Part shown: one piece after another, positions 25,846 through 35,071 of the stretch | Layout of the letters: every line of letters begins with the position of its first letter | Position numbering within the stretch: the stretch's first letter is position 1 | Assembly (NCBI GenBank): GCA_947448305.1 | Contig: CANFME010000008.1 | Span: forward strand, 1 to 44,623 | Direction of reading: 5' to 3' | Length of the DNA: 44,623 nucleotides | DNA from: Burkholderiaceae bacterium | Lineage (GTDB): Bacteria; Pseudomonadota; Gammaproteobacteria; Burkholderiales; Burkholderiaceae | Notes under the pieces: generated by a model | What the model saw: the letters and a program-made list of their open reading frames with translations, nothing else | Databases searched by the model: none | What the model was told of the DNA's origin: nothing | Program-made: the position numbers and the translations under genes

Positions 25846-26378
25846 ATAGCACTCAAATACTTAAAGAAATGGGAGTCACACCTTGGGTATTAAAAACTCC
25901 AGAGTCTAAGCCGACTCTAGAGCCTGACTCTAATGAGTCTCATTTCGAAAAATTGGTATCTCCAACCTCATCAGAACAAAATATTATGCCTGCCAAAGAG
26001 CTTAAACCTACCTGGGTTATTGTGGCTAAACCCAATGTGATTCAAACACCCATTTTCAATAAAATTATTACTACTATTAAAAAGTTTGGAGTTGATACTT
26101 TAACGCTTGAGTTTAATCCAACGCGTTGGCAAGTTGAAGCTGTGCAGGGTGATTTGGTGATAGCTTTTGGTGATTCAGCGGCACAGTTTTTTTCTAATGA
26201 ACCATCCTTAGCAGCAGATCTTCGTGAAATCATTTTTGAAACTCAAAACCATGAAGGAAATGATATTCCAGTCATCATTACTCATGATATTGAAGTTCTG
26301 AAAAATACTCCAATCAAGAAAAGAGAAGTATGGAATGATTTGGTTATGGCTCGCTCAGTCTATTTAGAAATGCAATAG
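25842..26378 (+). CDS. Uracil-DNA-glycosylase-fold protein without active site; candidate DNA polymerase III psi subunit
   Basis: The 178-residue protein overlaps rimI by ATGA. Its C-terminal half (residues 103-170) follows family-4/5 uracil-DNA glycosylases: D-L-V-I-A-F-G-D-S-A-A-Q-F-F, L-R-E-I-I-F-E, P-V-I-I-T-H-D, and K-R-E-V-W-N-D-L-V-M-A. However, it has no cysteine at all, so it cannot hold the Fe-S cluster, and it lacks the G-E-x-P-G catalytic loop. Its N terminus, L-K-E-M-G-V-T-P-W-V-L-K-T-P (7-20), resembles the DnaX-binding peptide of HolD (L-Q-Q-L-G-I-T-Q-W-S-L-R-R-P in E. coli), followed by a disordered-looking acidic linker (21-54). HolD is encoded next to rimI in E. coli. Either it is a decayed glycosylase or a psi subunit; I lean to the latter. 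Confidence 0.6.
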   Translation: MNSTQILKEMGVTPWVLKTPESKPTLEPDSNESHFEKLVSPTSSEQNIMPAKELKPTWVIVAKPNVIQTPIFNKIITTIKKFGVDTLTLEFNPTRWQVEAVQGDLVIAFGDSAAQFFSNEPSLAADLREIIFETQNHEGNDIPVIITHDIEVLKNTPIKKREVWNDLVMARSVYLEMQ

Positions 26379-26413
26379 GATTCTAAATAAAATAAGACTG
26401 AGTTAATAACTTA

Positions 26414-27730
26414 CTAGTGTTTTTCCTCGCCAATTAAATGCAAGGAATCGTATTCTTTTTGATTGCATTTATGCCAATGAATAACTAAAGCCATCGAAAT
26501 AATAACGAAACAGCCGAAACATAAAATCACTACTTGAACAGGAACATTCAAAGAAATGAGCAAAGAGTAAATACCAAGCATCACTAATACTGATAAGTTC
26601 TCATTTAAATTTTGGACTGCAATCGAATGTCCTGCAGATAAAAGTACATGACCTCGATGTTGTAAAAGTGCATTCATTGGCACCACAAAATAGCCTGACA
26701 TCCAACCAATGGTAAATAAGAAAACATAAACAAAGAGTAAGTGGGCGGGGACGTTAATAAATGCAAAGTGAATTACATAATCACCAAACTGATGCTTTTG
26801 AAAACCTGCAAGTGTAATCACAAAAAAACCCATAATCACACCATACTTCAAAACAACTAAGGAGTTCTTTAAGGGAACCCTTGCTGCCGCCCAAATTGCA
26901 CCCCCAGCAACGCCAAGTGCAACCACGGCTTGTAATATGGCACTTCTAGATAAATCCATATCTAGCGCACTTTCAGCCCACTTCAAGATGATGAACTGAA
27001 GTGTGGCACCAATCCCCCAAAATAAGGTTGTGACAGCGAGAGAAATTTGTCCGAGCCGATCTTTCCATAAAACTCTAAAACAATACGAAAAATGCTGGAT
27101 TAATTTGATCGGGTTTTTATTAATATTTTCATAAACCACACCGGTATCAGGGATTTTTAAATTGATTAAGGCAGCAATAAAATACAACACCATAATAATG
27201 GCAATCGCAGCTTCAGGAGGTGTATCAATATGTGAATCGAATATTGGTATATCAATTGATAAAAGGGAAGCTGCGACAGAGGGGTTAATCAGGATGCCAC
27301 CTAGAACCGTGCCTAAAATAATGGATCCAACTGTCAGTCCTTCAATCCAACCATTGGCCGCTACCAACTTTTCAGGGGGCAGCAACTCTGTTAATATGCC
27401 ATATTTAGCTGGAGAGTATGCAGCTGCTCCAAATCCGACAATGGCATAGGCGGCTAATGGATGAAAACCGAAAAGCATTACTAAACAACCAAATAATTTG
27501 ATAGCATTGGTAAGGAGCATTACTTGACCTTTGGGCCTTGAATCTGCAAAAGCACCAACAAAGGCAGCAAGAACAACGTAAGAGAGTACGAAGAACAGCT
27601 TTAATAGTGGAGTCATCCAAGCTGGCGAATCTAATTGGAATAGAAGTGCTATAGCGGCGATTAGGAGGGCGTTGTCAGCTAGCGAAGAAAAGAACTGCGC
27701 TGACATAATTGCGTAAAATCCAGGTTTCAT
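26414..27730 (-). CDS. lplT: Lysophospholipid transporter LplT
   Basis: The 438-residue major facilitator protein has about twelve membrane segments and the LplT-type N terminus (F-Y-A-I-M-S-A-Q-F-F-S-S-L-A-D-N-A-L) and the F-A-D-S-R-P-K-G loop. LplT flips lysophospholipids across the inner membrane for re-acylation. The acyltransferase (Aas) to which it is often fused or linked is not next to it here. It diverges from alanine racemase with 48 bases between starts. Confidence 0.87.
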   Translation of the reverse strand: MKPGFYAIMSAQFFSSLADNALLIAAIALLFQLDSPAWMTPLLKLFFVLSYVVLAAFVGAFADSRPKGQVMLLTNAIKLFGCLVMLFGFHPLAAYAIVGFGAAAYSPAKYGILTELLPPEKLVAANGWIEGLTVGSIILGTVLGGILINPSVAASLLSIDIPIFDSHIDTPPEAAIAIIMVLYFIAALINLKIPDTGVVYENINKNPIKLIQHFSYCFRVLWKDRLGQISLAVTTLFWGIGATLQFIILKWAESALDMDLSRSAILQAVVALGVAGGAIWAAARVPLKNSLVVLKYGVIMGFFVITLAGFQKHQFGDYVIHFAFINVPAHLLFVYVFLFTIGWMSGYFVVPMNALLQHRGHVLLSAGHSIAVQNLNENLSVLVMLGIYSLLISLNVPVQVVILCFGCFVIISMALVIHWHKCNQKEYDSLHLIGEEKH

Positions 27731-27778
27731 TCGTACAATATTATTAATAAACTAATTTTCAATGATAAACGGAAGTTG

Positions 27779-28909
27779 ATGAATAGACCAATACAAGCAA
27801 CGATTGTTACACAAAATTTAAAAGATAACTTGAATATAGTGAAGAACATCACAAATCAACGTTTTGTTTGGGCTGTAATTAAGGCAAATGTCTACGGACA
27901 TTCAATCGAATCTGTTTTAAGAGGGTTTTCTCAGGCAGACGGTCTTGCCCTGCTTGATCTTCATGACGTGCATGAACTTCGTAAAATGGGATGGACGAAG
28001 AGAATTTTGCTACTAGAAGGAATCTTTTCTGAACAAGAAATCCCACAAATTATCCAAAATGAATGCAACATTGTTGTGCATAATTTTTTACAACTAGAGT
28101 GGATTGATAAGCATCTCTCTAATTTGTCTCCTCTTGAGGCTGATAATTTTAAATCTCGTGTTGAAATTTGGTTAAAACTTAATTCTGGGATGAATCGACT
28201 TGGTTTTAAATCAGGTGAATATGGATTAGCCTATAACCACTTATTTCATCTTGGGTTTAAAGTCCACCACCTAACCCATTTTGCGAATGCCGATGAAGAA
28301 AATATTTTTCCAACCGTTGCAGATCAGTGGGAGATTTTTGAGCACACTACGCAGTGGATGGATGGATTTCGCTCTGCAGCCAACTCTTCTGCCATTTTAA
28401 ATTTTCCTCATGTTCATGCTGATTGGGTGAGGCCTGGAATCATGTTGTATGGTGCATCTCCAACTGGAAAATTTCAGGACATTGCACACTTAGACCTAAA
28501 ACCTGCCATGATTTTAAGCTCCGAGATTATTGCTATTCAGGAACTTGCTAAAGGAGATACTGTGGGTTACGGATCAAGGTTCGTTGCCAAACATAACACC
28601 AGAGTCGGAATAGTAGCTTGCGGATATGCAGATGGATATCCTAGACATGCCAAGGATGGCACACCAGTATGGGTCCGTTTACCGAGTGCTAGTGATAGTC
28701 AGTTAGGTATCAAAGTTGGTTTAATCGGCAGAGTATCAATGGATATGATCACCATCGATTTAACGACTATTCCTCAGGCGTCCATTGGCACCAAAGTTGA
28801 ACTTTGGGGTGAACATATTCCAATAGATGATGTTGCAATGTTTAGTGATACTGTCGGCTATGAACTCATGTGTGCCGTAACACAACGAGTGCAATTGAAG
28901 GTGCTTTAA
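27779..28909 (+). CDS. alr: Alanine racemase
   Basis: The 376-residue PLP enzyme interconverts L- and D-alanine for peptidoglycan. The PLP lysine is K35 in A-V-I-K-A-N-V-Y-G-H, and the second catalytic base, tyrosine, lies in G-D-T-V-G-Y-G-S-R-F; the C-terminal beta domain ends with V-G-Y-E-L-M-C. The start is ATG 27779, with GGAAG just upstream; an in-frame TTG directly before it is less likely. Confidence 0.94.
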   Translation: MNRPIQATIVTQNLKDNLNIVKNITNQRFVWAVIKANVYGHSIESVLRGFSQADGLALLDLHDVHELRKMGWTKRILLLEGIFSEQEIPQIIQNECNIVVHNFLQLEWIDKHLSNLSPLEADNFKSRVEIWLKLNSGMNRLGFKSGEYGLAYNHLFHLGFKVHHLTHFANADEENIFPTVADQWEIFEHTTQWMDGFRSAANSSAILNFPHVHADWVRPGIMLYGASPTGKFQDIAHLDLKPAMILSSEIIAIQELAKGDTVGYGSRFVAKHNTRVGIVACGYADGYPRHAKDGTPVWVRLPSASDSQLGIKVGLIGRVSMDMITIDLTTIPQASIGTKVELWGEHIPIDDVAMFSDTVGYELMCAVTQRVQLKVL

Positions 28910-28939
28910 AATTTTTTATTAAGGCACCTCTAAAATAGA

Positions 28940-29794
28940 TTAGGGCTTTTGGGTATTCCAAATTTGCCACCAAGAACCTTCTCTGGCAGTCACTGATACA
29001 CGTTTACCTGTTTTAAAGATATCACTTGTTGGGAAATTGTTGTTAAAAACACGCATTGTATCTTCACTAAGATCTTTCATACCTAAGGCGTCATAAGATT
29101 TCACCATTAAATATAAAGCTTCTTCAATCGCTGGAGCTCGATCATATTCCTTAATGGCATTTTGAGCACGATTAATTGATGCGATGTAAGCACCTTTCCG
29201 AAAGTAAAAACGCGCCGCATTGACGTCACTTTCAGCGAGAGAGTTAACGATATAACGCATCCTATCAATCGCATCCGGGGTGTATTTACTATTTGGGTAT
29301 CGGGTAGTTAAGGTTTTAAAGGCCTCATAAGCATCCTTTGATGCTTTAGGATCTCTCTCACTTAAGTCCTGACCAGAGAATGAAGCAAAAAACCCTAAAT
29401 TGTCATTAAAGGTAATTAAACCTTTTAAGTAATAGGCATAATCAATATCAGGATGCCCAGGGTGCAATTGAATAAAACGGTTAATTGAGACTAAAGCCAG
29501 TTCAATATCATTCTTTTTCCAATTACAGTAAGCCGTGTTCAACTGTGCCTGTTCTGCTGAAGGTCCAAAAGGATACCTAGATTCTAGTTTTTCGTGATAT
29601 TTTACGCAATTTACATAATCTTTATCAGCCAGGGCTGTTTTGGCTTCATCCATTAATTTTTGCTGCGACCAGCCAGAAGTAATATCCGCTTCAGAGCTTG
29701 CACATGAGGACAAAAATTGAGAAACACCTAAGGCAAAGATAAAAAACAAAGCAAATCTTACGAGGCGATTTAAACTGAAAGATATAGAAGACAA
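28940..29794 (-). CDS. bamD: Outer-membrane assembly lipoprotein BamD
   Basis: The 284-residue protein has a lipoprotein signal with lipobox L-S-S-C (cysteine 31) and then five TPR-like repeats (E-K-L-E-S-R-Y-P-F-G-P, A-Q-L-N-T-A-Y, L-H-P-G-H-P-D-I-D-Y-A-Y-Y-L). BamD is the essential lipoprotein of the BAM complex that inserts beta-barrel proteins. The start is TTG at 29794, as no ATG precedes the lipobox; an AAGAGA lies upstream. It is divergent from rluD, an arrangement common in proteobacteria. Confidence 0.93.
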   Translation of the reverse strand: MSSISFSLNRLVRFALFFIFALGVSQFLSSCASSEADITSGWSQQKLMDEAKTALADKDYVNCVKYHEKLESRYPFGPSAEQAQLNTAYCNWKKNDIELALVSINRFIQLHPGHPDIDYAYYLKGLITFNDNLGFFASFSGQDLSERDPKASKDAYEAFKTLTTRYPNSKYTPDAIDRMRYIVNSLAESDVNAARFYFRKGAYIASINRAQNAIKEYDRAPAIEEALYLMVKSYDALGMKDLSEDTMRVFNNNFPTSDIFKTGKRVSVTAREGSWWQIWNTQKP

Positions 29795-29841
29795 ATTAGT
29801 TCTCTTTTTTAATAAACTGGGTTATAAATACGACAAAATTT

Positions 29842-30891
29842 ATGTCTACTGAAGATTATATCGATGAAGTTGAGATAACGGAAGAAATCCCGTTATGCAA
29901 TGAAATAAGGGTCACAATTCCTTCGCAATGGCGTGGTGAAAGACTTGACAAGTCCCTAGCCGCTTGTATGCCTCAGTATTCAAGAAGTAAGTTACAAAGT
30001 TGGATTGAAGCAAAGCTTGTTAAATATCTTGATGGTAGGTTTGCCCAAATAAAAGACCAAATTACTGGTGAACAGATTTTATTGGTGACGATTCCAGAAG
30101 ATCCACAAAACAAGGCTTTTGAGCCAGAAAATATTCCTTTAGAGATTATTTATTCAGACTCTTCAATCGCCTTGATAAATAAATCAGCTGGTATGGTTGT
30201 TCATCCAGCTGCTGGTAATTGGAGTGGTACTTTACTGAATGCATTGTTGTATCATTTCCCTGAATGTAATCAAGTTCCAAGAGCTGGTATTGTGCATCGT
30301 TTAGATAAAGATACATCCGGATTATTGGTCATTGCAAAAAATATCATTGCTCAAACCCACTTAGTTAGACAACTCCAATCAAGAACAGTTTCTAGAAGAT
30401 ATTTAGCGCTAGTTTGGGGGAAACCACCAATGAGTAAAACTATCAGTGCACCGATCGGACGTGATCCTAGGGATCGCCTGAAAATGGCGGTCACAGATGC
30501 CCAAGGTGCAAAAGAGGCTATTACCTCATTTAACGTTCTTCGATCAGTGAATTATGAAAATAAAGAGGTTAGTTTGATTGAATGTAAATTACAAACGGGA
30601 AGAACACACCAAATTCGCGTTCACCTTCAACATCTTGGCTTCCCTTTGTTGAATGACCCCATTTACCAACTAAGGTCTCCCCTTCAATTACAAAAAGTCT
30701 TAATGGAATCTTTGGGTGTAAGTCCAGAAAATTTAATGCCGGGGCAGATGTTACATGCTACCCAACTTGGATTTACACATCCTGAAAGTGGAAAAGAATT
30801 AAAGTGGTCATGCCCACCCCCTCAAGTATTTTTAAATCTAATGGGTAATCTTGGTATTCAGGAGCAGGTATGGAAACATCTTTTGGTTTAA
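29842..30891 (+). CDS. rluD: 23S rRNA pseudouridine synthase RluD
   Basis: The 349-residue protein has an S4 RNA-binding domain (about 32-90) and a catalytic domain with H-R-L-D-K-D-T-S-G (152-160), whose D155 is the nucleophile, and the C-terminal L-Q-T-G-R-T-H-Q-I-R-V-H block. RluD modifies uridines 1911, 1915 and 1917 in helix 69. Divergence from bamD and coupling to pgeF support RluD over other RluA-family members. The pgeF start lies inside its last codons. Confidence 0.93.
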   Translation: MSTEDYIDEVEITEEIPLCNEIRVTIPSQWRGERLDKSLAACMPQYSRSKLQSWIEAKLVKYLDGRFAQIKDQITGEQILLVTIPEDPQNKAFEPENIPLEIIYSDSSIALINKSAGMVVHPAAGNWSGTLLNALLYHFPECNQVPRAGIVHRLDKDTSGLLVIAKNIIAQTHLVRQLQSRTVSRRYLALVWGKPPMSKTISAPIGRDPRDRLKMAVTDAQGAKEAITSFNVLRSVNYENKEVSLIECKLQTGRTHQIRVHLQHLGFPLLNDPIYQLRSPLQLQKVLMESLGVSPENLMPGQMLHATQLGFTHPESGKELKWSCPPPQVFLNLMGNLGIQEQVWKHLLV

Positions 30892-31691
30892 ATTTAGAGT
30901 CGGGTCTTGAGAAACCTCTAGTGCATGTCCCAAAGTGGGACATACCAAAGCATGTCAAATCCATAGTAACAACAAGGCAAGGAGGTCAAAGTCACAAACC
31001 TTATGAGCATTGGAACCTAGCCTTACACGTAAATGACGAAATCAATACCGTAAATCTCAATCGTGGATTGCTAAGTAAAAAGATTGGTAAGGAACCTTTT
31101 TTCTTAAATCAAGTGCACGGGACTGAAATATTTTCATTCACATCCTCATTACAGTCTTCAACGCCTACCCCTTCTGTAGATGGAGTCATTACCAATTTAA
31201 ATTCTCACTTTTTAGCCATTTTGACAGCTGATTGTTTGCCGATATTAATGTGTGATGCAAAAGGAGATGTTATTGCTGCTTCTCATGCAGGGTGGAGAGG
31301 ACTTGCAAATGGGGTGATAGAAAAGACCATTCAATCGATGGTTAACTGGATTAAACCAGACTCTACCAACAAGTTTATTGAGGGGCTTCACGTCTATATT
31401 GGCCCTGCAATTAGTCAGCCCAACTATGAAGTAGGTGGGGAGGTAAGAGATGCATTTAGTCAAAATCACCTTATGCAAATTGACTTACTCAATACACTCT
31501 TTACACCGGGTCACCAAACCAATAAATATTTTGCAGATCTTTTTGGTTTAGCTATTGAAATATTGCACCAAATAGGTACCTATCAAGTGCATACCGAAAA
31601 GTTATGTTCTTATACTCATTCTGAGTATTTTTACTCCTACCGACGAGAAAAAATAACTGGACGCTTTGCAAGTTGTATATGGCTTGATTAG
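30870..31691 (+). CDS. pgeF: Peptidoglycan editing factor PgeF (laccase-domain, YfiH family)
   Basis: The 273-residue protein has the three metal ligands of the family: H83 in Q-V-H-G-T, C122 in T-A-D-C-L-P, and H139 in S-H-A-G-W-R-G. Members have been described as purine nucleoside phosphorylase/adenosine deaminase-like and as removing L-Ser wrongly placed in peptidoglycan precursors. It overlaps rluD by 22 bases in another frame, so it is translated from the same message. Confidence 0.92.
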   Translation: METSFGLNLESGLEKPLVHVPKWDIPKHVKSIVTTRQGGQSHKPYEHWNLALHVNDEINTVNLNRGLLSKKIGKEPFFLNQVHGTEIFSFTSSLQSSTPTPSVDGVITNLNSHFLAILTADCLPILMCDAKGDVIAASHAGWRGLANGVIEKTIQSMVNWIKPDSTNKFIEGLHVYIGPAISQPNYEVGGEVRDAFSQNHLMQIDLLNTLFTPGHQTNKYFADLFGLAIEILHQIGTYQVHTEKLCSYTHSEYFYSYRREKITGRFASCIWLD

Positions 31692-31742
31692 GTTCATTTT
31701 TATTAATATTGTCGTTAGTAAGGGTATAACCCCATGACCTTT

Positions 31743-31772
31743 TTGACTTTTAAAGATTAAATTGGTAATCTT
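31743..31772 (+). promoter_or_regulatory. phaC promoter with inverted repeat
   Basis: TTGACT (31743-31748) and TAATCT (31766-31771) are spaced 17 bp. A 7-bp inverted repeat AAGATTA (31753-31759) / TAATCTT (31766-31772) covers the spacer end and the -10, a good place for a repressor; PhaR is encoded downstream, but its site is not otherwise identified here. Confidence 0.7.
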
Positions 31773-31796
31773 AGTGTTTAATTATTGGAGATAAAT

Positions 31797-33437
31797 TTGT
31801 CAAAGCAAGGATTTGTTATGCCACCAAATTGGTCGATACCTCGCTTATCACCAACTGACATGACATTGATCCCCCCAGATCAATTAGAAGCAATTGAAAA
31901 AAAGTATTTGGCTGATATGTTGTTGGTTTGGAGTGGGAAAAAACCAGATTTAGAAATTGATAACCGTTTTAAATCAAATATTTGGAATGAAGGTTGGTCT
32001 GAAATTGTTTATCAAACCTATTTGATCAATGGCCAACATTTAAAATCTCTAGCAAATGCTGTAGAGGCTGAGCCTAAAGTGAAAAATAAGATTATTTTTG
32101 CGACTGAGCAATTAATCTCAACCATGGCGCCAAGTAATTTTTTGGCAACCAACCCCGAAGCAATCAATGAGTTAATTAGTACTCGAGGTCAGTCTTTGAC
32201 CAATGGCCTGATACATTTATTAGCTGACATGCGGGAAGGAAAAATTTCTCAAACGACCAGCGATACTTTTGAAGTTGGAGTAAATTTAGCAATTACTGAA
32301 GGTAGTGTTGTATTTCAAAATGAACTGTTCCAGTTAATTCAATACAAACCATTAACGCCTTCGGTTTTTGAAAAACCAATTTTAATGGTTCCTCCTTGCA
32401 TCAATAAATTTTACATACTCGATTTAAAGCCTGAGTCTTCAATGGTGCGCTTTTTGGTTGAAGAGGGTTTTACCGTATTCATGATTTCTTGGAAAAATGC
32501 AGATGAATCGATGAGCCAAGTAACCTGGGACGATTACGTGGCCTCTGGTGTGATAAAGGCAATTCAAATTTGCATTGAGATATCGAAGGTTCCCCAAATA
32601 AACGTTTTAGGCTTTTGTGTGGGCGGAACTATTTTAGCTAGCGCACTGGCCGTTTTAGCAAACCAGGGAATACATCCAGCTGCGAGCTTGATTTTATTAA
32701 CATCATTCTTAGATTTTACTGATACCGGTGTTTTAGATGTTTTTATTGACGAAACAATGGTCGATATGAGGGAGAAAACAATTGGCGGTAAAACTGGTAA
32801 CTATGGGCTCCTTAGTGGTGTAGAACTGGCAAATACCTTCTCCTTTTTGCGTCCCAATGAGTTGGTTTGGAATTATGTTGTTAGTAATTATTTATTAGGT
32901 AAAACCCCTCCAAGTTTTGATTTGTTGTATTGGAATAGTGATTCAACTAACTTACCAGGGCCAATGTTCTCATGGTATCTAAGGCATATGTATCTCAACA
33001 ATGAGTTAAAAGATCCTGGAAAACTAGAGATTTGTAATCAACCAGTTGATTTATCTAAAATCAATTGCCCAACCTATATTTATGCTTCTAAAGAAGACCA
33101 TATAGTCCCTTGGAAATCTGCTTTTACCAGCACTCAGATACTTAAGGGTAAAAATAGATTTGTTCTTGGGGCCTCTGGACATATCGCTGGAGTGATTAAT
33201 CCACTCAAGAAAAACAAACGTAATTATTGGGTTAACCAAATTAAAACAAAAAATCCTGATACTTGGATTAAAGGCGCGAAATCAATTGAGGGTAGTTGGT
33301 GGGGTGATTTTAGAGATTGGCTCACTACCCAAAGTGGTAGACGGGTTAAAGCAGCTACCAAATTGGGTAACTCTAACTTTAAAGTACTAGAGCCAGCCCC
33401 AGGATCATTTGTCAAAGAAAAAGCAAGCAAGATTTAA
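31797..33437 (+). CDS. phaC: Class I poly(3-hydroxyalkanoate) synthase PhaC
   Basis: The enzyme polymerises 3-hydroxybutyryl-CoA on storage granules. The lipase-like box G-F-C-V-G-G holds the catalytic C274; the aspartate is in S-K-E-D-H-I-V-P-W and the histidine in G-A-S-G-H-I-A-G. With about 546 residues and a long N-terminal domain it is class I and needs no PhaE/PhaR subunit. Start choice is open: TTG 31797 lies six bases after GGAG, while ATG 31818 lies six bases after AAGGA; I give the longer form. It is followed by phaB at 20 bases. Confidence 0.93.
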   Translation: MSKQGFVMPPNWSIPRLSPTDMTLIPPDQLEAIEKKYLADMLLVWSGKKPDLEIDNRFKSNIWNEGWSEIVYQTYLINGQHLKSLANAVEAEPKVKNKIIFATEQLISTMAPSNFLATNPEAINELISTRGQSLTNGLIHLLADMREGKISQTTSDTFEVGVNLAITEGSVVFQNELFQLIQYKPLTPSVFEKPILMVPPCINKFYILDLKPESSMVRFLVEEGFTVFMISWKNADESMSQVTWDDYVASGVIKAIQICIEISKVPQINVLGFCVGGTILASALAVLANQGIHPAASLILLTSFLDFTDTGVLDVFIDETMVDMREKTIGGKTGNYGLLSGVELANTFSFLRPNELVWNYVVSNYLLGKTPPSFDLLYWNSDSTNLPGPMFSWYLRHMYLNNELKDPGKLEICNQPVDLSKINCPTYIYASKEDHIVPWKSAFTSTQILKGKNRFVLGASGHIAGVINPLKKNKRNYWVNQIKTKNPDTWIKGAKSIEGSWWGDFRDWLTTQSGRRVKAATKLGNSNFKVLEPAPGSFVKEKASKI

Positions 33438-33457
33438 ATTTAAAACGGGAGAAAAAA

Positions 33458-34198
33458 ATGTCAAAAAAAATTGCATATGTAACGGGTGGTATGGGTGGAA
33501 TTGGGACATCAATCTGTCAAAGACTTCATCAAGATGGCTTTACTGTGATTGCTGGTTGCGGCCCGAACTCTCCAAGAAAAGATCGTTGGTTAGCTGAACA
33601 GAAAGCACTAGGTTTTGACTTTCATGCGTCCGAGGGCAATGTTGGTGATTGGAATAGTACCGTTCAAGCCTTTAATAAGGTAAAAGCAGAGATTGGAAAC
33701 GTAGATGTTCTGGTCAACAACGCAGGTATTACAAGAGACACGGTTTTTAGAAAAATGACTCCCGAAGATTGGCGTGCTGTGATCGATACCAATTTAAACT
33801 CTTTATTTAATGTGACCAAACAAGTAATTGATGGAATGGTCGAAAAAGGGTGGGGGAGAGTCATTAATATTTCCTCAGTGAATGGTCAAAAAGGTCAATT
33901 TGGACAAACGAACTACTCAACTGCAAAAGCTGGATTAAGAGGTTTTACCATGGCTCTTGCTCAAGAAGTAGCTACTAAAGGGGTCACGATCAATACTGTT
34001 TCACCTGGTTATATCGGTACTGATATGGTAAAGGCGATTCGTGAGGATGTTCTCAATAAAATTATAGAAACGATTCCTGTAAAACGTTTGGGTACCCCGT
34101 TTGAAATTGCTTCCATCGTAGCTTGGTTAGCGTCTGATGAGTCTGGTTTTTCAACGGGAGCAGACTTCTCATTAAATGGCGGTTTACACATGGGGTAA
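33458..34198 (+). CDS. phaB: Acetoacetyl-CoA reductase PhaB
   Basis: The 246-residue short-chain dehydrogenase has the NADPH site T-G-G-M-G-G-I-G, the N-N-A-G-I-T-R-D motif, and catalytic S (I-S-S-V-N-G-Q-K), Y (T-N-Y-S-T-A-K) and K. The G-Q-F-G-Q-T-N-Y-S stretch is typical of PhaB. It reduces acetoacetyl-CoA to (R)-3-hydroxybutyryl-CoA for PhaC, encoded 20 bases upstream. Confidence 0.94.
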   Translation: MSKKIAYVTGGMGGIGTSICQRLHQDGFTVIAGCGPNSPRKDRWLAEQKALGFDFHASEGNVGDWNSTVQAFNKVKAEIGNVDVLVNNAGITRDTVFRKMTPEDWRAVIDTNLNSLFNVTKQVIDGMVEKGWGRVINISSVNGQKGQFGQTNYSTAKAGLRGFTMALAQEVATKGVTINTVSPGYIGTDMVKAIREDVLNKIIETIPVKRLGTPFEIASIVAWLASDESGFSTGADFSLNGGLHMG

Positions 34199-34287
34199 TT
34201 CCCAAAGGGCACTGATTGTTCTGTTTCAGTTTTTTACAAACAATGCCCGTGTTAGAAGAATGAATAGAATACATTTTCGATAATATC

Positions 34288-34300
34288 TACTATGATAGTA
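34288..34300. promoter_or_regulatory. Short palindrome ahead of phaR
   Basis: TACTAT and ATAGTA flank a central G, overlapping a possible -10 (TATGAT, 34291-34296) 38 bases before the phaR start. It may be an autoregulatory site, since PhaR proteins commonly repress their own gene. The -35 is weak. Confidence 0.35.
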
Positions 34301-34337
34301 AGGAATATGCCTTTTGCATGTACCTTACTTATTTATT

Positions 34338-35030
34338 ATGGCTACTTCTAAAAAAACTAATTCGATTTCAGAAAATACCGTTGTCAAGAAACCTGCAGTA
34401 AAAAAAACGCTGAGTTCGGAATCTGTCCAAGCTAAAAAGCCAGTTAAAAAAGATCCTCAGTCAACAATTAATTCTGAAGAATCAACGGCTAGTTACTCTG
34501 AAACATCTTCTAACACGACACAAGCCAAATCAAGAATAATTAAAAAGTATCCTAACCGCCGTCTTTACGATACTCTTCATAGTACTTATGTGACCCTTTT
34601 TGACATCAAAGGTTTGGTAATGTCGAATATTTCTTTTCATGTGGTGGATGCAAAAACAGGCGATGACATTACTAGAAGTATCTTGATGCAAATTATTTTA
34701 GAGGAAGAGGCTGGTGGCCAACCTATTCTCTCCAAACAAAGTTTACTGAAAATGATTCGTTTTTATGGTAATTCCCTTCAGGGTATGATGGCGCCATTTT
34801 TAGAGCAAAATCTTAATCAATTTATCGAATTACAAAACCAATATGTTGCTCATTGTCAAAAAATTGGTGGCTTAGCAAGCCCTGAAACTTGGGTTAGTTT
34901 TGTGAATAAGCAAAATTCAACGGAATTCACCCATCCAATGAGTTTTTTATTTGAAACGGGCTCCAAAATACTCGAACAGATACAGTCTCAGTCATCTGGC
35001 GTAATAAATTCCTTTCCATTTAAAAAATAA
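34338..35030 (+). CDS. phaR: Polyhydroxyalkanoate synthesis repressor PhaR
   Basis: The 230-residue protein has a lysine-rich, low-complexity N terminus (about 1-60) and then the PhaR DNA-binding domain R-I-I-K-K-Y-P-N-R-R-L-Y-D-T, followed by the PHB-binding region (L-L-K-M-I-R-F-Y-G-N). PhaR binds PHB granules and, when free, represses phasin and its own gene. I choose the ATG at 34338 even though its ribosome-binding site is weak; an in-frame TTG at 34314 has AAGGA nine bases upstream and remains possible. Confidence 0.92.
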   Translation: MATSKKTNSISENTVVKKPAVKKTLSSESVQAKKPVKKDPQSTINSEESTASYSETSSNTTQAKSRIIKKYPNRRLYDTLHSTYVTLFDIKGLVMSNISFHVVDAKTGDDITRSILMQIILEEEAGGQPILSKQSLLKMIRFYGNSLQGMMAPFLEQNLNQFIELQNQYVAHCQKIGGLASPETWVSFVNKQNSTEFTHPMSFLFETGSKILEQIQSQSSGVINSFPFKK

Positions 35031-35071
35031 AACTAAAATAGAGCATTGTTATATTTTCAAAAAGGAATACC

